DNA from: Adenophora triphylla var. japonica
Taxonomy: Eukaryota > Streptophyta > Magnoliopsida > Asterales > Campanulaceae
Direction of reading: 5' to 3'
Length of the DNA stretch: 64,000 nucleotides
Assembly (NCBI GenBank): GCA_022495995.1
Contig: JAFEMH010001247.1
Location: 248,001-312,000, forward strand
The position numbers and the translations under genes are program-made. Every line of letters starts with the position of its first letter. Within the stretch, counting starts at the first letter, position 1. Under the pieces are notes generated by a model. The model searched no databases. It saw only the letters and a list, made by a program, of their open reading frames with translations, and was not told where the DNA came from. Below are positions 1-23,079 of the stretch, in pieces.

Positions 1-3000
1 TCGACTGCTGGTAGTCTAGGAATGTCGGAGAACCTTTGGCACTTGTCACATTTTCTAACATAGGCGTGCGCGTCTTCCCTTAGGTTTGGCCAATAGTAAC
101 CTAGCGATATGATTTTGTCAGCTAAGGTTCTGGCCCCCGGGTGTCCGCCGCAAACACCTTCATGTACCTCTGCCAGGAGGTTCTCAGTTTCCTTGGGATA
201 GACACACCTTAGCAGGGGCTTTGTGAAAGATCTTCGGTAGAGGACTCCATTCATCACCACGAACCTTGGAGACCTCTTCTTGATAAGCTTGGCTCTAGCC
301 TCATCCTCTGGGAGTTTCTCCTTTTCAATGTATTCAATGTAGTCATCGATCCAGCATCTCTCTTCTTCGTCCAGGAGCATGACTTGTAGTCTTTCATACT
401 CAGGTTCCTCGGCGTAAACTACATATGGACTGGTCTCAGAAGGAGACACGTCCATGGTGGCTAGTTTGGAGAGAACGTCTGCGACTTGGTTATCTTCCCT
501 GCCTATCTGCTTGAGCTCAAAAAACTCCATTTTCTTCGTCATATCTAAGACCAGGTCTCTATATTTGGCAAGGGTGACGTCTTGGGTGTTATATTCTCCC
601 TTTACTTGTTTGACAACGAGCTGGGAGTCACAGAAAGCCGCCACCTTAGTTGCTCCATAGAAGGAGGCCAACTCGATGCCAAATATTAGAGCTTCGTATT
701 CAGCTTGATTGTTGGAGGCAGGGAACTTGAAGCGGATGGCGTCTTGTATAGTATATTCTTCTTCTGGGCTTGCTAGCACAATTCCAGCTCCGCTTCTTTC
801 CTTGGTAGCTGATCCGTCCGTATACAGGATCCAACAGTTGGATGGGAGTTCAATGGGAGAGTCTTTTTCCTCTGGTGCGTTTTGCTTCCGGGAGGTGGGG
901 AGATGCTCACCCATAAAGGCAGTCTCAACCATGAAGTCAACCAAAGGCTGTGCCAGGAGGGTTTTCCTTGGTTGGTACGTGATATCGAACTCTGTAAGAG
1001 CGATGGACCAATTAAGGAGACGTCCGGAGCCGTCCAACTTATGTAGTATTTTCTTCAATGGTTCGTTGGTGTAGACGGTGATAGGATGTGCAGAGAAATA
1101 GGCACGTAGCTTCCTCGATGCTATGACTAGTGCGTACGCTATCTTCTCCACATTGAAGTATCTGCTTTCCACGTCAGACAGCGCCTTAGAGACATAGTAG
1201 ACGGGCTTCTGGATTCCTTCTTCATTTCGGACTAGGACAGCTGCGACAGCATGATCAGTGGCAGCTAGGAAGACGTACAGCATCTCGCCGGTAGTCGGAC
1301 TGCTGAGCAAGGGAGGGGAACCCAAGTACTTCTTCAACCGGAGGAATGCTTCAGAGCATTCAGGAGTCCAGGAGAAGTTCTTGGTACCCTTCAATGCCTT
1401 GAAGAAGGGCAGTGACTTTTCAGCGGATTTGGCGATGAATCTTCCAAGGGCCGCGATTCTTCCATTAAGTCTCTGGACCTCCTTGATGGTGGTAGGTTCC
1501 TTCATGTCAACGAGCGCCTTGATTTTTTCGGGGTTTGCTTCAATCCCCCTTTGAGATACCATGAAGCCCAGGAACTTCCCAGCCGTTACCCCAAACACGC
1601 ATTTGCTTGGATTTAGCTTCATGCTATTAGATCGGAGGTTGTGGATTGTCTCTTCTAGGTCAGGAACGTGGCTGCCTTCCTTGGTCTTTATGACCATGTC
1701 ATCTATATAAGCTTCCATGTTTCGTCCTATTTGGCTTTCAAAAACTTGATTCACCATCCGTTGGTAAGTAGCACCCGCGTTCTTGAGCCAAAAGGCATCA
1801 TGATGTAACAGTAATTTCCCCCAGGTGTTTGGAAGGCCGTCTTCTCAATGTCCTCTTCCGCCATTTTTATCTGATGATAACCTGAATAGGCATCTAGGAA
1901 GCTGAGAGTTTGGTGTCCAGCAATGGAGTCAACCAACTTGTCAATTCTGGGGAGAGGATAGCTGTCCTTGGGGCAGGCCTTGTTTAGATCAGTAAAGTCT
2001 ATGCACATACGCCATTTCCCATTTTGCTTCTTCACCATAACTACATTGGCCAACCAAACGGGGTACTTGACTTCACGGATTATTCCGGCTCTTAGTAATT
2101 TCTGCACCTCTTCTTTTATAGCTTCCTCCTTGTCCCTTGCAAAATTTCTCCTTGTCTGGGAGATAGTCTTCGCTAAAGGATCAACTTCTAGGTGGTGGAG
2201 GGCTACTTCTTCATTGATCCCCCTCATATCTTCGACTCTCCAAGCAAAGACATCGAGACTGTTTTTCAAGAGGGATATGATTTTTTCTTTCTCTTCCTGT
2301 GATAGCTGGCCCCCGAGCTTGATTTTCTGTTCAGGATAGTCAGGATTAATGACTACCTCTTCTAGCTCATCTACCGGCTTCATTTCGGGTCCGTCTCGAA
2401 ATTCCAGGGATTCGATGATAATTTCTCTGATTCTCCTCCCTTCATTGTCATTTACATTGAGGCCCTCTTCCTCCATAAGTTTATCAATGTCTGGAAGATC
2501 GTTCTTCCCCAAGTCATGGTTGGCCCCCGAGTTCTGGCCATTGACGAGAATGGGATCTTCCTTGGAAAAAGACGGAACTATGCCTTGGTCATCCACAGTT
2601 TCTAGGACCATAGGCTCATCTTCAGACATAAGTACATGTAGAGGTATGCCTTGGCCATCCACAATTTCTAGGACCATAGGCTCCTCTTCACTTTCCCATA
2701 CCTCACGGATATAGCTCATTCTAGAGCTAGTCTCGGTGGTCTTCTGCGATTTGGAGATCTTGATGTTCTCCTCAGGTGTATCTATCTCCACGCTTTTCGA
2801 CTTCTTCCGGCTCTTGACAACATGCTCCAAGAAGTCTTTGGGGGTTGCCCTCACGCATCCAATGCCCGCACGAGTGGGAAACTTAACTCGTTGGTGAGGA
2901 AGTGAGGCTACCATCCCAAGTTTGGCTTGACTTGGAATGCCTATGATTGCGTGATAGTCACTAGTCAAATCCATGACTATAAAAGTGACAGTAGCTTTGG

Positions 3001-3481
3001 CTCGGAAGGGATGATCGCCGACTTCAAGTTCTAGTTCCACGGTCCCCTTTGCTCCAACTTTATGGTTGGTGAATCCTTCAAGCCTTCCGTGATATGGTTC
3101 CAGTACAGTGTCTTTCAATCCCATTTGCTGGAAGGCTGAATAGTACAGGATGTCCCGGGAGGCCCCCGTATCAACAAGAAGTCTTTCGGATTCAACATTG
3201 TCAATTCGGCCTTTTATCACCAAAGGTTGTTCACGGGCTGCTCGGCTCCCAGCCAACTCATTAGGAGAAAAACTAATGACCTCTTCCGCTTTATGGATCC
3301 AAGCAGGAACATGGTACACTTTGCTTAGCTCGTGGATTTGGTCCCTTAGCTTTCTGGTGGAGGTCACCTCTTCACGGATCACATGTAGTTTAGCTCTAGG
3401 AGGCCTTCGATCTTCATCTTCACTCTTAGAGTCATCTTCACTCTCCTCTTGCTTCCGCTTTCGCTTGCCATCTTTCTTCAT
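1..3481 (-). pseudogene. pol: gypsy pol: protease, RT, dual RNase H, integrase N-terminus (frameshifted, partial)
   Basis: Pol begins at the ATG at 3481, in the same frame as gag and two codons after gag's TAA. In order it has an aspartic protease (LLVDTGASRD, about residues 100-110) and reverse transcriptase (WRMCIDFTDLNKACPKD, LSFLDAYSGYHQIK). One base is missing near 1786-1788 just after MPFG, which moves the frame. From there to position 1 I read the shifted frame without a stop: RT motif YIDD near 1700, a classical RNase H connection block near 1100-1260, an archaeal-type RNase H with YTDGSA at about 807-827 and DSQLV near 620, and the integrase HHCC zinc finger at about 42-163. The integrase core is outside the window. 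A single 1-bp deletion is the only pol lesion seen. Confidence 0.86.
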
Positions 3482-3484
3482 GAC

Positions 3485-5353
3485 TTAACGGTCTAGCTTT
3501 CCCTCGTCAACCCATTGTTGGATTATTTTCTTGAGGGCCCAACAGCCATCAGTGGTATGCCCGTTATCCTTGTGAAAATCACAGTACTTGTTCATGTTAC
3601 GAGGAAATTTTGGCTTGTCAGTCAGCGGACGGGGTGGAGGAAGGTTTACTAGCTGCATGATTTCTGAGATGGGTTTTGTAAGGGGGGTAAATTCTAGCTT
3701 CTCAGTGCTTCTTGTTCTATTTTTCCCCTTGGAACCCTTTCCGTTCCCATTGTCATTTTGGCGAGTGCCTGTCGCCTCTGGTTCTGCCTTGTCGGCTCCT
3801 CTTTTCTTGCTCTTCTCTTCGGCCATTGCAATGGCATAAGCAACTTGGTACAACTCGGCTTTGGACTTAGGCTCTCGAGCAGAGAGTTCGTAGATGAGAG
3901 GGCCAGATTTTAGTCCAGAGTTGAAACAAACAGTAACCTCCCTGTCAGTGAGGCTTTCTTCCACTTGGTCCGCCATCTTGCGGAATCAGTTGTAATAACT
4001 GAGAGTGGATTCTCCCTTTCCTTGTTCAATATTGGCGAGGTCAGACAATCTCAACTTCCTCCTTCTAGCTGTGGCAAAGTTGTTCAGAAACATTCTCCTC
4101 ATACCCCTCCAGCTATCGATGCAACCTTTTTTAAGCTCACGGAACCAAGCCAATGCCGTTCCGGAAAAGGTGCTCGCGAAAGCTTTGCAAAGCAAGTCAT
4201 CGGCTACGGTGAGGATATTCATGGTCTGTTCAAAACTTTGCACATGGTCCTTTGCATCAGTGGTCCCGTTATATTTTTCAAAATTTGGGATCTTGAAATG
4301 TGGATTAGGTGGAGCAGCAGTGATTCTAAGGGAGAACGGACGAGTAGACCAGTCAAAGTCATCGTCATCATGTTTCTTCCCCAACTCTATATCATCCAGC
4401 CTTTGTTTCAACAGCTCCCATTGCTTAGTTTCCTCCGTCTTTTCGGTGCTCGAACGAGTGCTGCGTTCGGAACTGTGAACAGATTTTTCTTTAAAGCGAC
4501 CATTCACCTTACTGTGCTCCGCGTCATGTCGGTGGCCGTCCCGTTTGGAGGGGGCCTTATCACGCCTTGGTTCAAGGTCTTGGGCACCAAGTATCATCCT
4601 ATAGGGTTGTGGGGTCCTTGACCTAGCAAATTCACGAGCACCGGGACGGGGAGAATCACGACGATGCTGAGGACGAGGAGAATCATGGCGAGATCGACGA
4701 GGACGAGGAGAATCAGGACGCCGGGGTGCTATGACTAAACGAGGTGGTGACATTCGCCTATTCAGACTGAGTCTCGTCCTTAGGTCCTTGGAGTTTACTT
4801 CCTCTTCCCTAGGAGTCAAGTGGCTTCTCAGGTCGACCACTGGATCTTTCTGCTTACTGTTGGGCCGAGGATGAGGAGAATCCCGGGGGGCTTGCCTTGG
4901 TACTTCAGCGATCTTTAGGGGAGGAGCCCGTTGCTCTCCCTGTTCCCTTCTCGAAGGTGGGCCCATTGAAGGCACAATGAATGGGGCCATGGAATGATCT
5001 GGGTCCAATTGCAAAAGAGCAGCTTGTGTTTCATACATCCTTTGCAGTGTCTCCATTTGTTTATGTAACAAAGAGCGTCGGTCAACGGGTTGAGATCTTC
5101 CTGCTTGACCGGCGTCGGCATTCTTTGTTTTCTTCCTTCCCGGTTGCTTCCCTCGACCACGGGGAGGACGAGGAAGCTCATTTCCCTCTCCCTCGGCGTT
5201 TGCCTGACCCATGGAACGAAGAGTCATGGCAAGGGGAGGAGGGGCATCAGGCTGAGGTTGAGGAGGAGGAGGCAGCATCTCCTCGGCTTCAGTGTTCCCC
5301 CCATTCACTTGGATTGGGTCCTCGTCCGTAACACTTGTAAATTGTCCGTCCAT
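3485..5353 (-). pseudogene. gag: gypsy gag polyprotein, one in-frame stop
   Basis: The frame starts at the ATG at 5353 (MDGQFTSVTDED). It has a proline/arginine-rich N-terminal half, then a capsid-like domain (residues roughly 330-520, with FKIPNFEKYNGTTDAKDHV) and a C-terminal Cys/His block CDFHKDNGHTTDGC used in nucleic-acid binding. After STLSYYN a TGA at 3986-3988 interrupts the frame, which resumes in phase (FRKMADQVEES) to a TAA at 3485-3487. Related Gags have Arg at the stop position, so a CGA to TGA change is likely. Without the stop the protein would be about 622 aa. The product forms the virus-like particle of the retrotransposon. Confidence 0.85.
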
Positions 5354-5696
5354 AGTGAATCAACAGCAGATTACCAAGTGTAAATTTTCCAAAAACCACA
5401 ATTTCAATAGAACCAAATTTATGGCCAAAATTAGGGCAAATTTTGACCACAAACAAACAGCCAATTGTAATTTTTCCAACACAAAAATTCAAGCCACAAA
5501 TTTCGCTTCAGACGTGAACTAGCAGTTTCCGGCCGAATTAATGCAGTTTCCGGTGGAAGTTTACAAATTCCGACCGAATCAAGAACAGAGCCTATCGGAG
5601 CAAAAATTTCCGATTTCGATCAAGAACAAATCCAACGGAAAATAGCTTCTCAGGCGAGATTTTCCAGGCCAAACAAAGGGTGTTTGAATCGACTTC
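5354..5696 (-). other. gypsy untranslated leader between primer site and gag
   Basis: This stretch of about 340 bp lies between the primer-binding site and the gag start of the Tat-type element. It is A/C-rich with repeated TTTCCGGCCGAA-like segments near 5525-5600 and has no reading frame worth reporting. This is where packaging and dimerisation signals normally sit in LTR elements; none can be identified by eye. Confidence 0.6.
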
Positions 5697-5711
5697 CCGG
5701 CAATGGAACCA
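5697..5711 (-). other. primer-binding site, tRNA-Glu type
   Basis: The minus strand reads TGGTTCCATTGCCGG two bases after the LTR end (CATCA). It matches the complement of the 3' end of plant tRNA-Glu (CCA plus acceptor stem, TGGTTCCGTTGCCGG as I recall it) with one mismatch. This fixes the element's orientation and the inner edge of the LTR. Confidence 0.75.
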
Positions 5712-5934
5712 ATTGATGATGCCAAAATCGTCAAATCAGCCCAAATCCAAGCGATGAATGCTCCGGCGATTGCAAGGCCTGAAAATAAGAGAAAACACGT
5801 AAACTAAGCCGGGGCGGATCCGACTAAAGGCCCTCCGGCGTGAGAGTAAGTTCACGGTTGGTATATGAGAAATCAAATTGACAGAGTTTCTCCAATGTAA
5901 AAAGTAATGTACCAAATAATGAGCCATGGGGCTT

Positions 5935-5944
5935 GTATTTATAG
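5935..5944 (-). promoter_or_regulatory. TATA box of gypsy LTR
   Basis: The minus strand reads CTATAAATAC followed by AAGCCCC, a strong TATA box at the spacing expected for the U3/R boundary of this LTR. Confidence 0.65.
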
Positions 5945-6139
5945 GGAGGGATTGATAGAATCCATGTTGAAGTGAACTTGTAAAGAGATAAGATATAATC
6001 TTAATAGAATTATATCTGTTAAGGAGTCATTGTTTGACTTGAATTGATGTTGATAAATATAATCCTGATTGGATCATGAACGTATAATCCTTGTTGAATA
6101 AGGACTGTGCGAACTGCTAGCCGGAACGCCGAGGAACAC

Positions 6140-6370
6140 AAATGTTTTACCTCGGCATTTGGCAAATAGGCCGAGGTGAATGATTCTGCTTCCTCGTCAT
6201 TTGGTGACTGGCCGACATGGAGATATACCGAGGAGAATGATTTTGTTTCCTCGTCACTTGATAATAGGCCGAGCAAAGAACTTTTCTCTCCTCGTTACTT
6301 GCAAAATGGCGGCCCAAGGATGATGACATACGGCCGAGGTAAATGTTCCTCGGCATACGAGGAAGATCTT
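6140..6370 (-). repeat. degenerate tandem repeat in LTR U3 (CCTCG/AGGCCGAG units)
   Basis: Four to five diverged units of about 45-60 bp follow each other, each with CCTCG, a TTTGG- or ACTTG-like segment, a GGCCGAG box and TGAATGATT-type text. They lie in U3 upstream of the TATA box, where repeated blocks often act as retrotransposon enhancers. The enhancer role is inference. Confidence 0.6.
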
Positions 6371-6699
6371 ACTCGGCCCTGATACTTGGTTATTAGATAA
6401 TATTCCTGGCCCAATCTATTTGGGCCCAGCTCGGGCAAGCCCATGTTCGTAGCCCGGTTTATACCGTTCAGAAACATTTATAACACTGCGAATAAGCATA
6501 TAGGATGTGGATTCAATAGTGTGCAGGATACGAGGAAAGAAACATTTATAACACTGGGAATAAGCAGGCTGGGTTATCTTCAAAGAGAGTTTACCAACCA
6601 ATTTATTGGACAAGCTTTCTCCCAACTAACTAATCATAAACAAGAGTAGTGTCTTGAAACTTCAACAGCCGTTATCACATATAATTTGCTTCAGATACC

Positions 6700-7235
6700 A
6701 TGTTGCTGGATCCAAAATGATAGAGACCCTCTACATTTGATCTCAATGAACTAACACACAATTAACATCAAAAGCCGATATAACAACTCTTTCGTTTTTA
6801 CAAATTACAAATCTTAGGAAATGAGACCGAACGGGGGCACCTTCTATGTCTAAAACCAAAAGTGTGCAATGAACAAAATAAGAGAACATCGTATCAAAAA
6901 AATATAAAAATATAAAAAAAAAATAATAATAATAATAAAACCCAACTAAAGTAAAGGGCCTCGAGATCTGGCACATGGAAGTTCTGTTAACAATCTCTAT
7001 CAACTAAAAATTATGCATGACTTCCAAAAAAAACAAGTATCTTTCGCACCATAGTTAGTAGCTTCTCCACTATCCTAGTCGGTGCCCTCTGGTCAGAGGG
7101 GTGTACAATCAAGAAAAATCACATTTTTGCATCCAAAATACAAACAGCAATAACAGAGGCTCATGTTCAAAGTCAAGAAGAAACACAACGGTGCAAAGGT
7201 CTTGAATATCGTATGCAGATGAAAGAGATTCTTAC
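6700..7235. other. AT-rich non-coding stretch, probably NOL10 intron
   Basis: This lies between the gypsy LTR and the last visible NOL10 exon. It is AT-rich, with an A/T tract near 6895-6940 containing (AAT)n. I looked on the minus strand for the next NOL10 exon (after KIWDPDT) and did not find it, so that exon is probably left of the gypsy insertion and outside the window. Confidence 0.5.
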
Positions 7236-19419
<12,184 letters not shown>

Positions 19420-19991
19420 CTACATTACACAAAAAAATAAAATTACTTATGGACCGAAGGGGGGTGAATGGAAAACTAAAATAATAATACCAATATTGTT
19501 TATAAATCTGACAAAAATGTGAATTATGAATTGAATTGCTTAAAATATAAATACGATCAACAAATATTGAAAAGTCTGCCCAACACCATGATCCGTGAAC
19601 CATACTGTATCACAATTGTCAAAGCATCCGGTTGATACTTTTCAAGCCCGTTAATATTCATTTACACTTTGATGATCGTTACAATTATAGAACCTGCTAT
19701 TTTAGTCCCCTATGTTGTTCTGCAACAATAGAAAAGAACATTCTTACCTTTTATTTTTCACAAAAGTTCAAGGTAAAATATTTCTTATGTATCATATTTT
19801 ACCCTCATAAACGGTTCTAACAAAACCCCAATTGATAATAGCTAAAACCACTTCCGTCTAGGGATATGCCCATCATTACATTTTCAAGTTAGTTGCCGTA
19901 GAATAAAATTCAAATCATTAGTTTGTGAACTAACTAGAGATTATGGAGGCAGTATTACTCCCTCCGTCAAAAAACAAGTATTGAATTCAGT
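19420..19991 (-). other. intron upstream of the first visible NOL10 exon, with a truncated Stowaway end
   Basis: Follows the acceptor of exon 19321-19419. At 19958-19972 a single Stowaway terminus (CTCCCTCCGTCAAAA) appears without a partner, probably cut by the AGGCGG element that starts near 19992. The remainder is AT-rich. Confidence 0.45.
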
Positions 19992-20774
19992 GTTCTAAAA
20001 TGCGGCCTAGGCGGCCACCTAGGCGTAGTGCTGTCAAACGGGCCGGGTCGGGCCAGCCTGGCCCAAGCCCACAGAATTTCACTTAATGACGGGCCGGGCC
20101 TAAACATTGGTGGGCCTAGTAAAAGTCAAGTCCGGCCCATGTGAACATCGGGCCTTCGGGCCTATGATTAGCAATGACAAAAATGGCATACTATTAGCTT
20201 ATACAAATAAACTTATTGGTGATTACTTATGGCCTAAACTAAAGATTGAATCTTGCAGCAAATAATTGCAAATTAATCCAACATTTCAACAGGCAAAACA
20301 CCGTAAGCATTCAATATGCAAAGTTCAAAACACACTTACTTTATTACACATAAGAAACTCATTCTGTATGTCTCAGTAGCTAGACTATATGTCCATAACA
20401 CAGAGCTTGGATCAAGCAGTACCCCCGCCAAAAAGTATAGACTAGACAATAATAATTATTAATAACACATTCTCAACACTCAATAAAACACAGCAGTCAA
20501 CAAGCGGTAAGAGAGCATTCAGATAATTATTTAAATCTGAGATTGAAGAGAATCCAGCAAAATAAAAAAATAAAAAATAAAAACGAGAAGAAATATAACA
20601 CGCAAATCTAAACTGGATTGAAATCCATAAAACTCAAGCTGATTTAAAAACACAATTTAATGAATCTAACACAGCAAGCGATTGAAAAAAAAATTGTAAT
20701 TAGAGAAATGACTTTGGATTCAACAAATTTCAAAATGATTGAACGTGAGAGGATATGAGAAATAAGTTGTTACA

Positions 20775-20891
20775 TAAAATTTCAAGGGAGCTGAGAGCAT
20801 CAACTATGGCAACATTAGTGATGTTGGCAGGGATTTTGTTGAGCTTTCAAAGAGCTTGAAGCTCTCTCCTTGCTAGGGTTTGAAAATCCAT
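20775..20891 (-). pseudogene. captured N-terminal fragment of a plant gene (MDFQTLARRELQAL family)
   Basis: The minus strand starts ATG at 20891 and reads MDFQTLARRELQAL, then a TGA at codon 15, then KLNKIPANITNVAIVDALSS in the same frame. This resembles the N-terminus of plant proteins that begin MDF...R.LQALCKK..IPAN, which I recall as an uncharacterised acidic protein group. TGC to TGA at the expected Cys explains the stop. It is a broken, captured fragment inside a non-autonomous transposon. Confidence 0.6.
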
Positions 20892-21039
20892 TTGAATTTG
20901 AGGGAAATGGGAAAGGGAATGAAATTGAGAAATTTGCTGTGGCAATTCGAATGAGATTCAGATAAGTGAGATAGGCGCTGTGTTTAGAGGAATAATTTGA
21001 GAGACAGAGACAGAGAGAGAGAGTAAGGCCGTAAGGGTA

Positions 21040-21170
21040 CCTGTGGCTGTGGGTTGCGACGCCATGGCTGTGGAGGTGGAGGCGGCGGCGGTGAGAAGAG
21101 AGAGAAAGGCGAGATGGAGAGATCGAAGAAGAGAGAGACTAACAGACTGAGTGAGCGCCCTAGATAGGGG
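21040..21170 (-). other. 5'-UTR-like and first-exon-like fragment
   Basis: Read on the minus strand, a CT-rich leader is followed by a GCC/CCT-rich stretch and ATGGCGTCGCAACCCACAGC (MASQPTAT), then GTACCC, a possible splice donor. It looks like the promoter-proximal end of a captured gene. No downstream exon joins it recognisably. Confidence 0.35.
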
Positions 21171-21195
21171 TTTTTTAGTTTTTAGTTTTAAAATT

Positions 21196-21456
21196 GGGTT
21201 AATTGCAATTTAGGGCCTGAAGTCTTGTATGAGGTCCCCAAAAGGGGTCTGACTTTTTTTTTTGGCGATTTAGGGCCTATACTTACAATTTCTTATCAAA
21301 TAAGGGCTTATTGACGATTTCCGTTAACACTTAACGTCAATAAGCCCTTATTTGATAAGAAATTGTAAGTATAGGCCCTAAATCGCTAAAAAAAAAAAGT
21401 CAGGCCCCATTTGGGAACCTCATACAAGACTTTAGGCCCTAAATTGTAATTAACCC
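21196..21456. mobile_element. fold-back MITE, copy 1
   Basis: The 261-bp unit is a near-perfect hairpin. It begins GGGTTAATTGCAATTTAGGG and ends in the complement, with AAATAAGGGCTTATTGACG arms meeting at a short centre. The same 261-bp unit occurs in opposite orientation at 22819-23079. Confidence 0.85.
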
Positions 21457-22016
21457 ATAAATTTAACTTTCTACCTTTTTTAAATTTTCATTAAATCCCT
21501 TAAAAAAATATTAAATTCAATAAAATAAATAAAAATATTTTTACTCAATAATAATAAAAAGAAATTTAACATCCCAATTTAACTATATTTAAAAAGGCAT
21601 ATGTAAATTATTTTTTACCTAATTTAACTAAATATAATAATTTTTTTGTTAAACACTATTGTTCATCGCAGTTTACAGTTTTTTGTTAATCTTCAAACAT
21701 CCCAACTAAAATTATTGTATTATTTTTCCTTTTTTTAATATAAATGAAAAAAATATGGTACATGAATTAAATGCACAACATTATTATGCCCAATTTTTAT
21801 CCTTGAATTTAATGTACAACAACACCTCACCCTTCACCACCATCAACATAAAGTCACCGGCCCGTCTCATTAAGTACAGAGGCCCTGTGCGAAATGAGAA
21901 TATGGGGTCCTTAATATTTAGAAAATTAACATAAAATTATATGTAACTTCAATATTTTATTTAAAAAAGGGTTCTAAATTGCAATTTGCTCTTTAAAAAA
22001 TTAACACAATAATATG

Positions 22017-22020
<4 letters not shown>
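21457..22020. repeat. left arm of a larger inverted repeat
   Basis: Sequence following fold-back copy 1 (ATAAATTTAACTTTCTACC, then from about 21908 TAACATAAAATTATATG to TTAACACAATAATATG) recurs in reverse complement at 22649-22818. The left arm has about 380 bp (21530-21910) absent from the right arm. Confidence 0.75.

Positions 22021-22096
<76 letters not shown>
22019..22096. repeat. (TA)n microsatellite
   Basis: Uninterrupted TA dinucleotides over nearly 80 bp at the centre of the large inverted repeat. Long TA tracts can extrude as cruciforms and often mark assembly or replication trouble spots. Confidence 0.95.
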
Positions 22097-22099
<3 letters not shown>

Positions 22100-22349
22100 A
22101 TGGGCATAGATAAAATCTAAGCGAAACAAACTCCTCGTCGGTAGCTATCAAAATCTTGGTCAAAATTGAAATCACATTTCTTGCTGTTTTGATTGATTTT
22201 GGTGATGTGTTAAATCCGTGGCCTATATGTTGATGGGGTGGTGACTTTCGTGGCCGGCTCGTACATGGAACATTAGGTTCCTCACAGTGGCCCCAAATTT
22301 TGAAGGGCCCCAAATTTATCTATGCCCATTCAATATATATATATATATA

Positions 22350-22633
22350 CTCCCTCCGTCCCGCTAATATTAGCACACTTTCCTTTTTGGGCGTCCCGCT
22401 AATATCCGCACACTCCCAAAAAGGAAACTTTATATTAATAAAATATTCACCCAACCCCACTCATTCTCTCTCCTACATTATTTTAATACTCACAACACCA
22501 TTATAATTTATTACACCCTCCACTCATTCTCTCTCCACTCATTCTTTTACACTCACAACATTTTATTAAAATATCATATTCCTTAATTCCCGCGCAAACA
22601 GTGTTTGTGCTAATACTAATGGGACGGAGGGAG
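22350..22633. mobile_element. Stowaway-type MITE
   Basis: CTCCCTCCGTCCCGCTAATA and its inverted partner ending GGGACGGAGGGAG lie 284 bp apart and are flanked by TA, here within a TA-rich stretch at the centre of the large inverted repeat. Confidence 0.9.
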
Positions 22634-22648
22634 TATATATATATATAT

Positions 22649-22818
22649 AAACAGATTATTGTGTTAATTTTTTAAAGGGCAAATTGCAATTTAGAATCCT
22701 TTTTTAAATAAAATATTGAAGTTATATATAATTTTATGTTTTTATTTACTTTATTGAATTTAATATTTCTTTTAAGGGATTTAATGAAAATTTAAAAAAG
22801 GTAGAAAGTTAAATTTAT
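22649..22818. repeat. right arm of the larger inverted repeat
   Basis: Reverse complement of parts of 21457-22020, joining directly to fold-back copy 2. Together the arms make an inverted duplication of more than 400 bp with a spacer of about 630 bp. Confidence 0.75.
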
Positions 22819-23079
22819 GGATTAATTACAATTTAGGGCCTGAAGTCTTGTATGAGGTTTCCAAATGGGGCCTGACTTTTTTTTTTTAGCGATTTGGGGC
22901 CTATACTTACAATTTCTTATCAAATAAGGGCTTATTGACGTTAAGTGTTAACGGAAATCGTCAATAAGCCCTTATTTGATAAGAAATTGTAAGTATAGGC
23001 CCTAAATCGCCAAAAAAAAAAGTCAGGCCCCTTTTGGGGATCTCATATAAGACTTCAGGCCCTAAATTGTAATTAACCC
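22819..23079. mobile_element. fold-back MITE, copy 2 (inverted)
   Basis: 261-bp hairpin unit homologous to 21196-21456, in opposite orientation, as the central bases show (TTGACGTTAAGTGTTAACGG here against the complement in copy 1). Confidence 0.85.

Larger units (their letters stand above)
1..6699 (-). mobile_element. Ty3/gypsy retrotransposon, Tat-type, 5' LTR to integrase (3' part outside window)
   Basis: Reading the minus strand, a 5' LTR (5714 to about 6700) is followed by a Glu-tRNA-type primer site, a leader of about 340 bp, gag, then pol with protease, reverse transcriptase, two RNase H-like blocks and the start of integrase, which is cut by the window edge. Gag with a CDFHKDNGHTTDGC block and a second, archaeal-type RNase H (YTDGSA) are typical of the plant Tat lineage (Tat/Retand/Ogre). 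I see only two disabling lesions, a TGA in gag and a 1-bp loss in RT, so the copy looks fairly young. Its 3' LTR and TSD lie outside the window, so the outer border near 6700 is approximate. It lies beyond the last visible NOL10 exon and probably sits in an intron of that gene. Confidence 0.88.
5714..6699 (-). repeat. gypsy 5' LTR (outer border approximate)
   Basis: The inner edge is fixed by CATCA next to the primer site. On the minus strand the LTR has a TATA box (5936-5944), a transcribed U5-side region with CCGGAGGGCC-like text shared with the LTR relic near 27.7 kb, and a long U3. The outer edge near 6700 is inferred from the change in composition, because the partner LTR is outside the window. 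Confidence 0.65.

Noticed and set aside
1968..2714. Plus-strand open frames opposite gypsy pol (also 3150-3839, 3965-4621 and 4981-5383)
   Set aside because: Serine-rich antisense shadows of the minus-strand gag-pol frame.
22017..22313. Minus-strand frame ending in (IY)n
   Set aside because: The tail is a translation of the TA microsatellite; not a gene.
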